Part shown: piece after piece, positions 8,805-16,102 of the stretch
Layout: every line of letters begins with the position of its first letter
Numbering within the stretch: the stretch's first letter is position 1
DNA from: JABMMZ01 sp044377005
Lineage (GTDB): Bacteria > Bacteroidota > Bacteroidia > NS11-12g > UBA955
Assembly (NCBI GenBank): GCA_044377005.1
Contig: JBILJV010000029.1
Location: 1-26,044 of the forward strand
Reading direction: 5' to 3'
DNA: 26,044 nt
Translations under genes and position numbers: made by a program
The notes under the pieces: model-generated
What the model saw: the letters and a program-made list of their open reading frames with translations, nothing else
What the model was told of the DNA's origin: nothing
Databases searched by the model: none

Positions 8805-9767
8805 ATGTATTTTGATTTCGAAAAACCCATACAAGAATTAGATGAACAGCTTGAAAAAGCTAAAGAGACTCATGACAAAGGAAAAATTGACATGACAGAT
8901 ATGATTAATTCTTTGGTGAAAAAAATTGATGAGACAAAAAAGGAAATCTATAGCAATCTTTCAGGATGGCAAAGGGTTCAAATTTCAAGACATCAAGAAA
9001 GACCATACGCTTTAGACTATATTAATGCAATGGCACCAGATTTTATTGAGATTCATGGTGACAGAAATGTAAAAGATGATAAAGCGATGATTGGTGGATT
9101 TGGCTCTATAGACGGTCAAGCTTTTATGTTTATAGGTCAGCAAAAAGGTAGAAATACAAAAGAACGTCAATACAGAAATTTTGGAATGCCTAATCCCGAA
9201 GGTTATAGAAAAGCCCTTAGATTAATGAAATTAGCAGAGAAGTTCAACCGACCTATAGTTACTTTAATCGATACTCCTGGAGCATCACCTGGATTAGAAG
9301 CAGAAGAAAGAGGGCAAGGTGAAGCCATTGCCAAAAACTTAATGGAAATGGCTGTACTTAAAGTGCCTATTATTTGTATAGTAATAGGAGAAGGAGCTAG
9401 TGGTGGCGCATTAGGAATAGGAGTCGGAGACAAGGTGTTAATGATGGAAAATACATGGTATTCTGTTATTTCACCTGAAAGTTGTTCTTCTATTTTATGG
9501 AGAACTTGGGATTACAAAGAAAAAGCCGCTGATGCATTAAAACTTACGGCAAATGATATGCTTAAAAACGGTTTAATTGATGGAATTATTTCTGAACCAC
9601 TAGGAGGTGCTCATACTGATATTGAAAAAGCAGTTTCTTGTGTTAAAAAAGAAATTAAGAAACAATATAAACTCCTCAAGGACAAAACTGTAGATGATTT
9701 AATTAACGAGCGCATAGAAAAATTTAGCAATATGGGCGTTGTTAATGAAGGAGTTATTGAACATTAA
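8805..9767 (+). CDS. accA: Acetyl-CoA carboxylase carboxyltransferase subunit alpha
   Basis: The alpha subunit of the carboxyltransferase moves CO2 from biotin to acetyl-CoA, making malonyl-CoA for fatty acid synthesis with AccB, AccC and AccD in the cytoplasm. The 320 residues match the family (E. coli 319). An N-terminal helical segment (about 1-60, ending in the conserved WQRVQISRHQERPY) precedes the crotonase-like core: IHGDRN, GGFGSIDGQ, QKGRNTKE, NFGMPNPEGYRKALRLMKLA, IDTPGASPG and GEGASGGALGIGVGD. No accD is adjacent. Its TAA overlaps the stop codon of the decayed gene on the opposite strand. Confidence 0.97.
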   Translation: MYFDFEKPIQELDEQLEKAKETHDKGKIDMTDMINSLVKKIDETKKEIYSNLSGWQRVQISRHQERPYALDYINAMAPDFIEIHGDRNVKDDKAMIGGFGSIDGQAFMFIGQQKGRNTKERQYRNFGMPNPEGYRKALRLMKLAEKFNRPIVTLIDTPGASPGLEAEERGQGEAIAKNLMEMAVLKVPIICIVIGEGASGGALGIGVGDKVLMMENTWYSVISPESCSSILWRTWDYKEKAADALKLTANDMLKNGLIDGIISEPLGGAHTDIEKAVSCVKKEIKKQYKLLKDKTVDDLINERIEKFSNMGVVNEGVIEH

Positions 9768-10170
9768 TCTGCAATTTTCTTAATTAATTTATTAATAATC
9801 TTTAGTAATTCCATTCTGGTTTCTACTTCATAGTTGCCATTTGTAATCAATTAAGTACTTCTTCCTTAAAATTCTTGTTTAAATTTTCTGAACAGAGGTC
9901 GATTAATTTTCCATTTGGGAATACCAATAAGATTTCATCCATTTTTCTTAAATTAAAAACTACTATATCCCTCAAATAGTTTTTGGAAGATTATTTTTGT
10001 AGTTGCATTATTAATGTAAAACAGAGGGAGTTCCATTTGATTTTAACGTCTATTTTATTGTTATTAAGTATAGCATTGGAACTGTCGATTATTTCACTAA
10101 TTTATTGATGGTTTATTTGTTTTAGATAGGTTTTAACTTCTTTTGTAGAATCAATTAATATCGTTTTCAT
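9764..10170 (-). pseudogene. Decayed gene, probably DUF1801 family
   Basis: This stretch between accA and rplT has no intact frame, yet one minus-strand frame reads like a protein with lesions. It starts ATG at 10170 (MKTILIDSTKEVKTYLKQIN), hits an in-frame TAA at 10102-10104, and continues through KIDVKIKWNS. A second TAA follows near 9990. It then runs RDIVVFNLRKMDEILLVFPN and about 30 more residues to a TGA near 9848. There it shifts frame to NGNYEVETRMELLKIINKLI, which ends in a normal TAA at 9764-9766. The pattern IKWNS, then VVFNLR with LLVFPNGKLID, then a helical C-terminus resembles DUF1801 (YdhG-like) proteins (IKWNAPSF, FNLR, LLIFH.GAK). Two stops plus at least one frameshift argue for decay, not a sequencing slip. 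Confidence 0.65.
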
Positions 10171-10219
10171 AAAGGTTTAATTCTTTTGCGTTCAAATTTT
10201 AAAAAAATAAGTACAAAAA

Positions 10220-10247
10220 AAAAAGGTCGTTAAAAAACGACCTTTTT
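10220..10247 (-). terminator. Terminator of the thrS-infC-rpmI-rplT operon
   Basis: A perfect 12-bp inverted repeat (AAAAAGGTCGTT at 10220-10231, AACGACCTTTTT at 10236-10247) with an AAAA loop lies 21 bp beyond the rplT stop. The minus-strand RNA ends in a long U run, since the plus strand carries a run of A at 10215-10224. Confidence 0.9.
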
Positions 10248-10268
10248 GGTATTAGATTTTGAAGAGGA

Positions 10269-10814
10269 TTATTCTTCAGTTGATTCTTCAGTTGATTCTT
10301 TTTTTGCTTTAGTAGCTCTAGCTTTTTTAGGAGCCTCTTCTTCATTATTTTCAGTTGCATTTTCAACCTTAGGAACTGAAGATTTTGCTACTTTTTTAGA
10401 AGCTGCTTCAACAACTGCTGCAGTGTTTTTAGCACGTGGTGCGTTGTCTGGGCGAGATACTGGAGTAGCATCTTTTACTTCATTAATGATAGCTTTGAAA
10501 GCTTCAGGGTGGTTTAAAGCTAAATCAGCTAAAGCTTTACGGCTTAAAGTGATGTTTTTAGCGTTTAATTTACCAATGAATTCTGAATAAGACATTCCAT
10601 GTTCTCTAACAGCTGCGTTAATACGCACTATCCATACAGAACGAACATTTCTCTTTTTTTGCTTACGGTCTCTGTAAGCGTAAGATAGACCTTTCTCAAC
10701 CGCATTTTTGGCAACGGTCCATACATTTTTTCTTCTGCCGAAGTACCCTTTTGCTAATTTAAGGATTTTTTTTCTTTTAGCTTTACTAGCTACATGGTTA
10801 ACTGAACGTGGCAT
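10269..10814 (-). CDS. rplT: Large subunit ribosomal protein L20 with C-terminal extension
   Basis: L20 is an early-assembly protein of the 50S subunit that binds 23S rRNA and, in several bacteria, represses its own operon. Residues 1-114 are canonical: MPRSVNHVASKAKRKKILK, AKGYFGRRKNVW, AYRDRKQKKRNVRSVWIVRI, YSEFIGKL, LSRKALADLA. The family normally ends there (about 115-120 residues), but this protein continues for 67 more, rich in Ala, Lys and Glu and ending in ESTEESTEE. The start is an ATG at 10814. A 94-bp gap separates it from rpmI, unlike the short gaps elsewhere in the operon, and it contains a structured element. It is the last gene of the operon, before a strong terminator. Confidence 0.96.
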   Translation of the reverse strand: MPRSVNHVASKAKRKKILKLAKGYFGRRKNVWTVAKNAVEKGLSYAYRDRKQKKRNVRSVWIVRINAAVREHGMSYSEFIGKLNAKNITLSRKALADLALNHPEAFKAIINEVKDATPVSRPDNAPRAKNTAAVVEAASKKVAKSSVPKVENATENNEEEAPKKARATKAKKESTEESTEE

Positions 10815-10856
10815 TTTTTTACTTTGTTACTTTATTTGAGTTATTAATAGTTATGG

Positions 10857-10890
10857 CAGGCGTTCTAAAATGATAGAAACTTTTGGCCTG
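10857..10890 (-). promoter_or_regulatory. Stem-loop in the rpmI-rplT gap, candidate L20 operator
   Basis: The minus-strand transcript can fold an outer 5-bp stem CAGGC/GCCUG (10886-10890 with 10857-10861) and an inner 6-bp stem GUUCUA-type/UAGAAC (10874-10880 with 10862-10867, one bulged U). A one-sided internal loop and a 6-nt apical loop complete it. Two stems joined by an asymmetric loop are reminiscent of the 23S rRNA helix 40/41 site that L20 operators imitate. The role is inferred from position and shape only. Confidence 0.4.
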
Positions 10891-10908
10891 ACAAGGTTTT
10901 TTTATTTA

Positions 10909-11109
10909 TTATTTACCAATAGTCAACATGAATCTCATGTTTGGCATATCAGTTTCGTGAACTAAACCACTTTGTGTTAAACCACGTTTACGTTTCGTAG
11001 CTTTTTTGGTTAATATGTGGTTTTTGAACGCTTTTTTACGTTTAATTTTTCCTGATCCTGTAATGCTTACTCTTTTTTTCGCACTACTGTTAGTCTTCAT
11101 CTTTGGCAT
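10909..11109 (-). CDS. rpmI: Large subunit ribosomal protein L35
   Basis: Small basic 50S protein of 66 residues, the usual size. The sequence MPKMKTNSSAKKRVSITGSG followed by KIKRKKAFKNHILTKKATKRKRGL is the classical L35 pattern. It is cotranscribed between infC (18 bp upstream) and rplT, the arrangement conserved across most bacteria. Confidence 0.97.
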   Translation of the reverse strand: MPKMKTNSSAKKRVSITGSGKIKRKKAFKNHILTKKATKRKRGLTQSGLVHETDMPNMRFMLTIGK

Positions 11110-11127
11110 AACTTATTTTTTTATTTT

Positions 11128-11709
11128 TTATTTCTTTTTATTTGGGACTAGTAAGATAATCATTTTCTTACCTTCTTGTTTTGGAGGGGATTCTAGTTTG
11201 GCAACACCATCATCAATTAGTTTATTGGCAAAACGCATTAATAGCTCTTCACCTCTTTCTTTAAATACAATGGTTCTACCTTTAAAAAACACATAAGCTC
11301 TAACTTTAGCACCTTCTCCTAAAAATTTAGTAGCGTGTTTTAATTTAAAATCAACATCATGTTCATCTGTGTTAGGACCAAAACGTATTTCCTTAATCTC
11401 ATTATTAATGGCATTTGACTTTTGCTCCTTCATTTTTTTCTTTTGTTCGTACAAAAATTTATTGTAGTCTACAATTTTACATACAGGAGGATCAATATTT
11501 GGTGAAATTTCAACAAGGTCTAACTCTAATCTTCTAGCTAACTCTAAAGCTTCGGAAATAGGTAAAACAGTAGGTTCCACATTTTCTCCAACCACACGAA
11601 CCATAGGAGCGCTGATGAATTGGTTAATTTTGTGTAACGGTTCTCTTCTGCCTCTTCTTGGACGATTGGTGTTGTTGTTGTTGTTAGGTTTTTTCTTTGG
11701 TAGTGCCAA
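11128..11709 (-). CDS. infC: Translation initiation factor IF-3
   Basis: IF-3 binds the 30S subunit, prevents early 50S joining and proof-reads the start codon and initiator tRNA. The 193 residues contain a basic, Asn-rich N-terminal tail (PKKKPNNNNNTNRPRRGRRE), the N-domain (about 26-100: NQFISAPMVRVVG, ISPNIDPPVCKIVDYNKFLY), and the C-domain (about 105-193: KEIRFGPNTDEHDVDFKLKHA, VRAYVFFKGR). The start codon is TTG, and it is forced because the codon immediately upstream in frame is TAA. A rare start for infC is meaningful because IF-3 itself discriminates between start codons. It begins 15 bp after thrS ends. Confidence 0.97.
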   Translation of the reverse strand: MALPKKKPNNNNNTNRPRRGRREPLHKINQFISAPMVRVVGENVEPTVLPISEALELARRLELDLVEISPNIDPPVCKIVDYNKFLYEQKKKMKEQKSNAINNEIKEIRFGPNTDEHDVDFKLKHATKFLGEGAKVRAYVFFKGRTIVFKERGEELLMRFANKLIDDGVAKLESPPKQEGKKMIILLVPNKKK

Positions 11710-11724
11710 TTATATATAAATTAA

Positions 11725-13662
11725 TTAATTCAATTGTTGTGCTATTTCAGTATTTACGTAATTTATAAATGCTTCAACAGTCATTGATCCTAAATCTTCA
11801 CCACCTTGTTTTCTAACAGTTACAGTGTTGTCTCCTTGTTCTTTCTCTCCAATAATCAACATTAGTGGGAGCTTTTTCAACTCTGCATCTCTTATTTTTT
11901 TTCCGGTTTTTTCAGACCTATCGTCAATGAGGGCGCGAATATCGTGTTTTTTTAGAATATTTAAAACTTTTTCTGAATATTCTTGATATTTTTCACTTAT
12001 AGGTAATAATATTACCTGTTCTGGACTCATCCACAAAGGAAATTTACCAGCATAATGCTCCAATAAGAAGCCTATAAATCGTTCGTGAGTACTCAATGGC
12101 GCTCTATGAAGGATTAAAGGACGCTCTTTTTCACTTTTTTCATTAATGAAATATAAATCAAATCTTTCGGCTTGTGCAAAATCAACTTGATTCGTTGCTA
12201 ATGTGAATTCTCTTCCTATAGCACTCCATATTTGAATATCGATTTTTGGACCATAAAATGCCGCTTCATCCTCAACTTCTATGTAAGGTATATTGGCTGA
12301 TTGCAATACTTTTCTAACCATGTCCTCTGTCTCTTTCCACATTTCTGGTGCATCGATGTATTTTTGCCCCAATTTTTTAGGATCATGTTTACTAAAACGC
12401 ATGACATATTTGTCTATACCAAACACTTTGAAATATTTAACATATAAATCGTTTACAGCCTTGAACTCTTGTTCAAATTGGGCTTTTGTACAATAAATAT
12501 GAGCATCATTCATTTGTAATGATCGCACTCTCATCAATCCAAATAATTCACCTGTTTGTTCGTATCTGTAACAAGTGCCATATTCGGCATATCTAATAGG
12601 AAGGTCGCGGTATGACTTTGGTGTTGCAGCAAATATTTTGTGGTGATGTGGGCAATTCATGGCTTTTAGGTAGTAATTAATACCATCTAATTCCATTGGA
12701 GGGAACATGCTGTCTTTATAATACGGCAAGTGTCCACTTTTTAAGTACATACTTTCTTTGGCAATATGAGGAGATTTTACTCTCATATATCCCGCTTCTT
12801 TTTCTGTTTTTTTAGCGAATTCTTCCAATTTCTCAATGATTGCGGCACCTTTTGGTAACCATAATGGCAATCCAGGTCCAACATCGTCATCAAATGCAAA
12901 AATCTCTAAATCCTTTCCTAAAACCCTGTGGTCGCGCTTTTTGGCTTCTTCAAGCATTAATAAGTACTCGTCCAACTCCGATTTTTTGGGAAATGTGATT
13001 CCATAAACACGGGTTAGTTGTTTGTTTTTTTCATCACCTCGCCAGTATGCACCAGCAATATTTAACAACTTAATTGCTTTTATAAATCCAGTATGGGGTA
13101 GGTGAGGACCTTTACACAAATCTGTAAAATCGCCTTGAGAATAAAAAGTGATATCTCCATCAGTTAAATCATTAATTAATTCAATTTTGTATGGGTCACC
13201 TTTTTGAGTAAAATAATCTAAGGCTTCAGCTTTAGTGACTTCCTTTCTGTTGAATTGGCTTTCTTTTTTTGCCAATTCTTGCATTTTTTTCTCAATAGAG
13301 TTTAAATCTTCAACACTAAGTTTTTTACCATCCAAATCAACATCATAATAAAAACCATTGTCAATTGCTGGACCAATACCAAATTTTACTCCTGGATATA
13401 AAGATTCTAATGCCTCAGCAAATAAATGTGCAGAGGAATGCCAAAAGGTTGATTTTCCTTCTTTGTCTTCCCATTTTAATAAACTTAAGGTTGAGTCTTC
13501 TGTTATTGGACGATTTAATTCAACGACTTTGTCATTTACTTTCGCCGCAATAATAACTCTTGCTAATCCTTCACTAATACTTTTAGCGATAGAATAAGCA
13601 TCAGTTCCTTTTGGTACCATTTTAATAGTTCCATCTGGTAATGTGATTTTGATTTCTGACAT
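11725..13662 (-). CDS. thrS: Threonyl-tRNA synthetase
   Basis: Class II synthetase that charges tRNA-Thr and edits Ser-tRNA-Thr. The full-length 645 residues are made of a TGS domain (1-62), an editing domain with HSSAH (75-79) and DLCKGPH, and a catalytic core with MNCPHHHKIF (zinc Cys), RYAEYGTCYRYEQTGELFG (motif 2), MNDAHIYC and LHRAPLSTHERFIGFLLEHY (motif 3). An anticodon-binding domain completes it (about 540-645, PEQVILLPISEKY). It is first gene of the thrS-infC-rpmI-rplT operon. A TATCTTTG box ends 14 bp before the ATG, so the operon starts here, independently of hisS. No T-box-like leader is present; the intergenic space is only 83 bp. Confidence 0.98.
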   Translation of the reverse strand: MSEIKITLPDGTIKMVPKGTDAYSIAKSISEGLARVIIAAKVNDKVVELNRPITEDSTLSLLKWEDKEGKSTFWHSSAHLFAEALESLYPGVKFGIGPAIDNGFYYDVDLDGKKLSVEDLNSIEKKMQELAKKESQFNRKEVTKAEALDYFTQKGDPYKIELINDLTDGDITFYSQGDFTDLCKGPHLPHTGFIKAIKLLNIAGAYWRGDEKNKQLTRVYGITFPKKSELDEYLLMLEEAKKRDHRVLGKDLEIFAFDDDVGPGLPLWLPKGAAIIEKLEEFAKKTEKEAGYMRVKSPHIAKESMYLKSGHLPYYKDSMFPPMELDGINYYLKAMNCPHHHKIFAATPKSYRDLPIRYAEYGTCYRYEQTGELFGLMRVRSLQMNDAHIYCTKAQFEQEFKAVNDLYVKYFKVFGIDKYVMRFSKHDPKKLGQKYIDAPEMWKETEDMVRKVLQSANIPYIEVEDEAAFYGPKIDIQIWSAIGREFTLATNQVDFAQAERFDLYFINEKSEKERPLILHRAPLSTHERFIGFLLEHYAGKFPLWMSPEQVILLPISEKYQEYSEKVLNILKKHDIRALIDDRSEKTGKKIRDAELKKLPLMLIIGEKEQGDNTVTVRKQGGEDLGSMTVEAFINYVNTEIAQQLN

Positions 13663-13676
13663 ATAAAAAAGGAATG

Positions 13677-13684
13677 CAAAGATA
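13677..13684 (-). promoter_or_regulatory. thrS operon promoter -7 box
   Basis: TATCTTTG on the minus strand fits TAnnTTTG, 14 bp upstream of the thrS ATG. It is in the 83-bp gap after hisS. Confidence 0.5.
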
Positions 13685-13745
13685 ATTAATTACCTCAATT
13701 TTTTTAGCCCATTTTTTTGACTAAAAGATTGATTTATTCCTTGCC

Positions 13746-15092
13746 TTAATTTAGGTGCTTGATAATTTCTGTTTTAAAGATTAAGTTCTGATCTCCTGTT
13801 TCCAAGTTTTTTAACATTACTTTGCCCTCATTTAGTTCGTTTTCGCCAACAATTACAGCCCATTTTATTTGCTTATTATTGGCATAATCTAGTGGTTTTT
13901 TAAGTTTTGAAACTTGCGGATAAACTTCAATTTTTAAGTTTTGACCTCTTAATTCCTTTGCCAAAGGTAAACAATATTCAAAGGAAGGTTCGTCCATTGC
14001 ACAAAAGATTAAGTCCGTAAAATTTTGCTTTACTTCTACAAAAAGATTGAGTTCTTCCATTAAGTCATAAATTCTGTCAATCCCAAAAGAAATTCCTACA
14101 CCTGAAATGCCGCTTAAACCAAACATGCCAGTTAGGTTGTCATATCTTCCACCACCGCTTATACTGCCCATTTTGATAGAAGTGGGAACGACCTCGAAAA
14201 TACAGCCTGTGTAATAATCCAATCCTCTTGCTAAGCTAAGGTCAAGCTGAATGTTAATGTCATTGTTGTTAGCGTATTTTAATATTTTTTGTAGCTCATC
14301 AATCGCAAATTCAGCTTTTTGATTACCTTTAAAATGTTGTTCTATTTCATTTAAACTTTCACTATTTAAATGCTTTTCTATTAAACTATTAAATAATTGA
14401 GTGATTTGATAGTCACTTAACCCAATAGCAATTAATTCTTTGCTAACACCTTCTTTACCAATTTTGTCTAACTTGTCTATTATAATAGTTATTTTGGTAA
14501 ACAAAGAAGATGCATTGATACTATCAATTGAAGCTTCTAATAATTTTCTATGGTTTATTTTAACCACATAATCTGTGATGTTGAGGGACTTAAAAACTTG
14601 TTGGTATATATTAATAAAATCAGCCTCACACATTACAGAGGTGGTTCCTAATATATCGGCATCGCATTGCCAAAACTCACGGTATCTGTTTTTTTGTGGC
14701 CTGTCTGCTCTCCAAACTGGTTGCATTTGATACCTTTTAAAAGGAAAGTTAATTAAGTGTTGATTCATTACGACATAGCGTGCCAAAGGAACCGTTAAAT
14801 CATATCTTAAACCTTTTTCAGAGATTTGGTAAGTTAGTTTTTTACTGTCGATGTTATGGAGGTCTATGTCTTTTATAAAGTCTCCATTGTTAAGTACTTT
14901 AAATAAAAGTTGGTCGCCTTCATCACCATATTTACCAGTCAATGTACTTAAATTTTCCATTGAAGGTGTTTCTAAAGGCATGAAACCGAACGATTGGTAT
15001 ATTTTTTCAATTTGGGAAAGAATATATTTGCGTTTTGATAAAACAATAGGAGAGAAGTCTCGGGTACCTTTTGGAATAGATGGTTTTTGCAT
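13746..15092 (-). CDS. hisS: Histidyl-tRNA synthetase
   Basis: Class II synthetase for His, active as a dimer in the cytoplasm. With the chosen start it has 448 residues. Motifs: the family N-terminus MQKPSIPKGTRDFSP, motif 2 RADRPQKNRYREFWQCDADI, the HisRS-specific LARGLDYYTGCIFEV, and motif 3 GISGVGISFGIDRIYDLM. A C-terminal anticodon domain follows (about 335-448). An in-frame ATG at 15122 would add ten residues, but the promoter box TAAATTTG (15104-15111) lies between the two candidates, so a transcript from it can only use the ATG at 15092. The gene lies 69 bp downstream of ffs on the same strand. Confidence 0.97.
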   Translation of the reverse strand: MQKPSIPKGTRDFSPIVLSKRKYILSQIEKIYQSFGFMPLETPSMENLSTLTGKYGDEGDQLLFKVLNNGDFIKDIDLHNIDSKKLTYQISEKGLRYDLTVPLARYVVMNQHLINFPFKRYQMQPVWRADRPQKNRYREFWQCDADILGTTSVMCEADFINIYQQVFKSLNITDYVVKINHRKLLEASIDSINASSLFTKITIIIDKLDKIGKEGVSKELIAIGLSDYQITQLFNSLIEKHLNSESLNEIEQHFKGNQKAEFAIDELQKILKYANNNDINIQLDLSLARGLDYYTGCIFEVVPTSIKMGSISGGGRYDNLTGMFGLSGISGVGISFGIDRIYDLMEELNLFVEVKQNFTDLIFCAMDEPSFEYCLPLAKELRGQNLKIEVYPQVSKLKKPLDYANNKQIKWAVIVGENELNEGKVMLKNLETGDQNLIFKTEIIKHLN

Positions 15093-15103
15093 AAATGAAG
15101 GTA

Positions 15104-15111
15104 CAAATTTA
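15104..15111 (-). promoter_or_regulatory. hisS promoter -7 box that decides the start codon
   Basis: TAAATTTG on the minus strand ends 11 bp before the ATG at 15092 and lies downstream of the alternative ATG at 15122, which it therefore excludes for this transcript. TTA, one mismatch from TTG, stands 19 bp further up. Confidence 0.5.
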
Positions 15112-15161
15112 ATAGATTTCAAATGAAAGATAAAAATCTATAAGTAGCAAAGAATAAAAAT

Positions 15162-15251
15162 GCAAGCCCACATCGCACCGCTACAACCTGATGCCCTTGC
15201 TGCGTTCCCACCCTGGGGGAGTTCACAGGGAGCTGGTCGTGCAGACTTGCA
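15162..15251 (-). ncRNA. ffs: Signal recognition particle RNA (small bacterial type, 4.5S)
   Basis: The minus strand shows the SRP RNA core: GACCAGCTCCCTGTGAACTC, the apical loop region CCCAGGG.TGGGAACG, then GCAGCAAGGGC with the conserved GCAGCA on the 3' side of the internal loop that binds Ffh, and AGCGGTGCGATGTGGG. The ends pair with each other (GCAAG at 15246-15250 with CTTGC at 15162-15166; GCAC with GTGC further in), giving the long hairpin of the roughly 90-100 nt class without an Alu domain. The RNA works with Ffh and FtsY in co-translational membrane targeting. A TAACTTTG box lies just upstream, and a U-rich stretch follows the closing stem. The exact ends are uncertain by a few bases. 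Confidence 0.92.
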
Positions 15252-15254
15252 CTG

Positions 15255-15262
15255 CAAAGTTA
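15255..15262 (-). promoter_or_regulatory. ffs promoter -7 box
   Basis: TAACTTTG on the minus strand fits TAnnTTTG. The expected start, about 4-6 bp downstream, coincides with the 5' end of the paired SRP RNA stem, which supports both calls. Confidence 0.55.
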
Positions 15263-15441
15263 TGATTTTTCAAACCATAAAAAAATTTTTTTTAAGAAAA
15301 ATTTGGAGAATATTTTTTTTTACACTAAATTGCGTTTTAATTCGACTAAACAATTAGCCTATAAGATATAAACATACTATAATTTAACGCCTATAAAAAA
15401 TAACTACTAAAGGCCATCAGCCCTACTTAAACATTAATAAT

Positions 15442-15449
15442 AAGGAGGT
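15442..15449 (+). promoter_or_regulatory. Strong Shine-Dalgarno sequence of the ECF sigma gene
   Basis: AAGGAGGT, preceded by T, gives nine continuous bases complementary to the usual 16S rRNA tail ACCUCCUUA, with 6 bases to the ATG. No other gene in the window has anything comparable, as expected for Bacteroidota. Confidence 0.85.
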
Positions 15450-15455
15450 AATAGT

Positions 15456-16034
15456 ATGAAAAAAAATCAAAGAACTGACGAGGAATTAGTTGCTCTATAC
15501 GTAGCAGGTAATAACGATTGCATGGAAATGTTAATCAATCGACATAAGTCAAAAATTTACACAGCTATTAACATGGTAGTAAAAGATACATATATAGCTG
15601 AAGATATTTTTCAAGAAACTTTTATTAAAGTCATTCACTTGTTACAAAAAGGTTTGTACACTGAAAATGGTAAATTCATTTCTTGGGTTATACGTATTGC
15701 CAGAAACTTGGCTATTGATCACTACAGGGTTGCTAAAAAAAGACCAACTATCTATGATAGTGAAAATCATGATATTTTCAAATACATGCAATTTTCCGAA
15801 CCTAACTATATCGAAAACAGCAGTCAACAATACAATAAAAATACAATCAGAAGTTTAATTAAACAACTGCCTGCTGAACAAATGGAAATATTAATTTTGA
15901 GACATTATGGTGATTTAAGTTTCAAAGAAATTGCTGAACTTTGCAACTGTAGTATCAATACCGCATTGGGTAGAATGAGATATGCAATTATCAATCTTAA
16001 AAAGATGATTGAAGAGAAAGCAATATCTTTTTAA
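15456..16034 (+). CDS. ECF-type RNA polymerase sigma factor
   Basis: A 192-residue sigma-70 family protein of the extracytoplasmic-function class with only regions 2 and 4. Region 2 (about 24-92) includes YIAEDIFQETFIKVI (46-60) for core binding and -10 recognition, then FISWVIRIARNLAIDHYR. Region 4 (about 131-183) includes LPAEQMEILILRHYGDLSFKEIAE and a helix-turn-helix with a -35-reading helix near SINTALGRMRYAI. It is not a SusC/D-linked anti-sigma/TonB system: no FecR or TonB gene is adjacent. The next gene, 68 bp downstream, encodes a small candidate regulator. The upstream 200 bp has no clear TAnnTTTG box, so its promoter may be read by another sigma factor or by itself. Confidence 0.93.
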   Translation: MKKNQRTDEELVALYVAGNNDCMEMLINRHKSKIYTAINMVVKDTYIAEDIFQETFIKVIHLLQKGLYTENGKFISWVIRIARNLAIDHYRVAKKRPTIYDSENHDIFKYMQFSEPNYIENSSQQYNKNTIRSLIKQLPAEQMEILILRHYGDLSFKEIAELCNCSINTALGRMRYAIINLKKMIEEKAISF

Positions 16035-16102
16035 TTTTTTTTTTACATTGTGCAATAATCTTCATAATCTTTGCGTTACATGAATACTTAACTCAAACGC
16101 TT

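Noticed and set aside
10246..10590. Plus-strand open frame of 114 codons opposite rplT
   Set aside because: It is the antisense shadow of the repetitive Ala/Lys/Glu-coding tail of L20, and has no start signal or recognisable protein.
15093..15122. Upstream ATG start for hisS
   Set aside because: The best promoter box lies downstream of it, and the family begins with the K-P-x-I-P-K-G-T-R-D segment just after the ATG at 15092.
15160..15357. Plus-strand open frame of 65 codons upstream of the ECF sigma gene
   Set aside because: It lies across the SRP RNA gene on the other strand; its protein is only the reverse complement of a structured RNA followed by AT-rich sequence.
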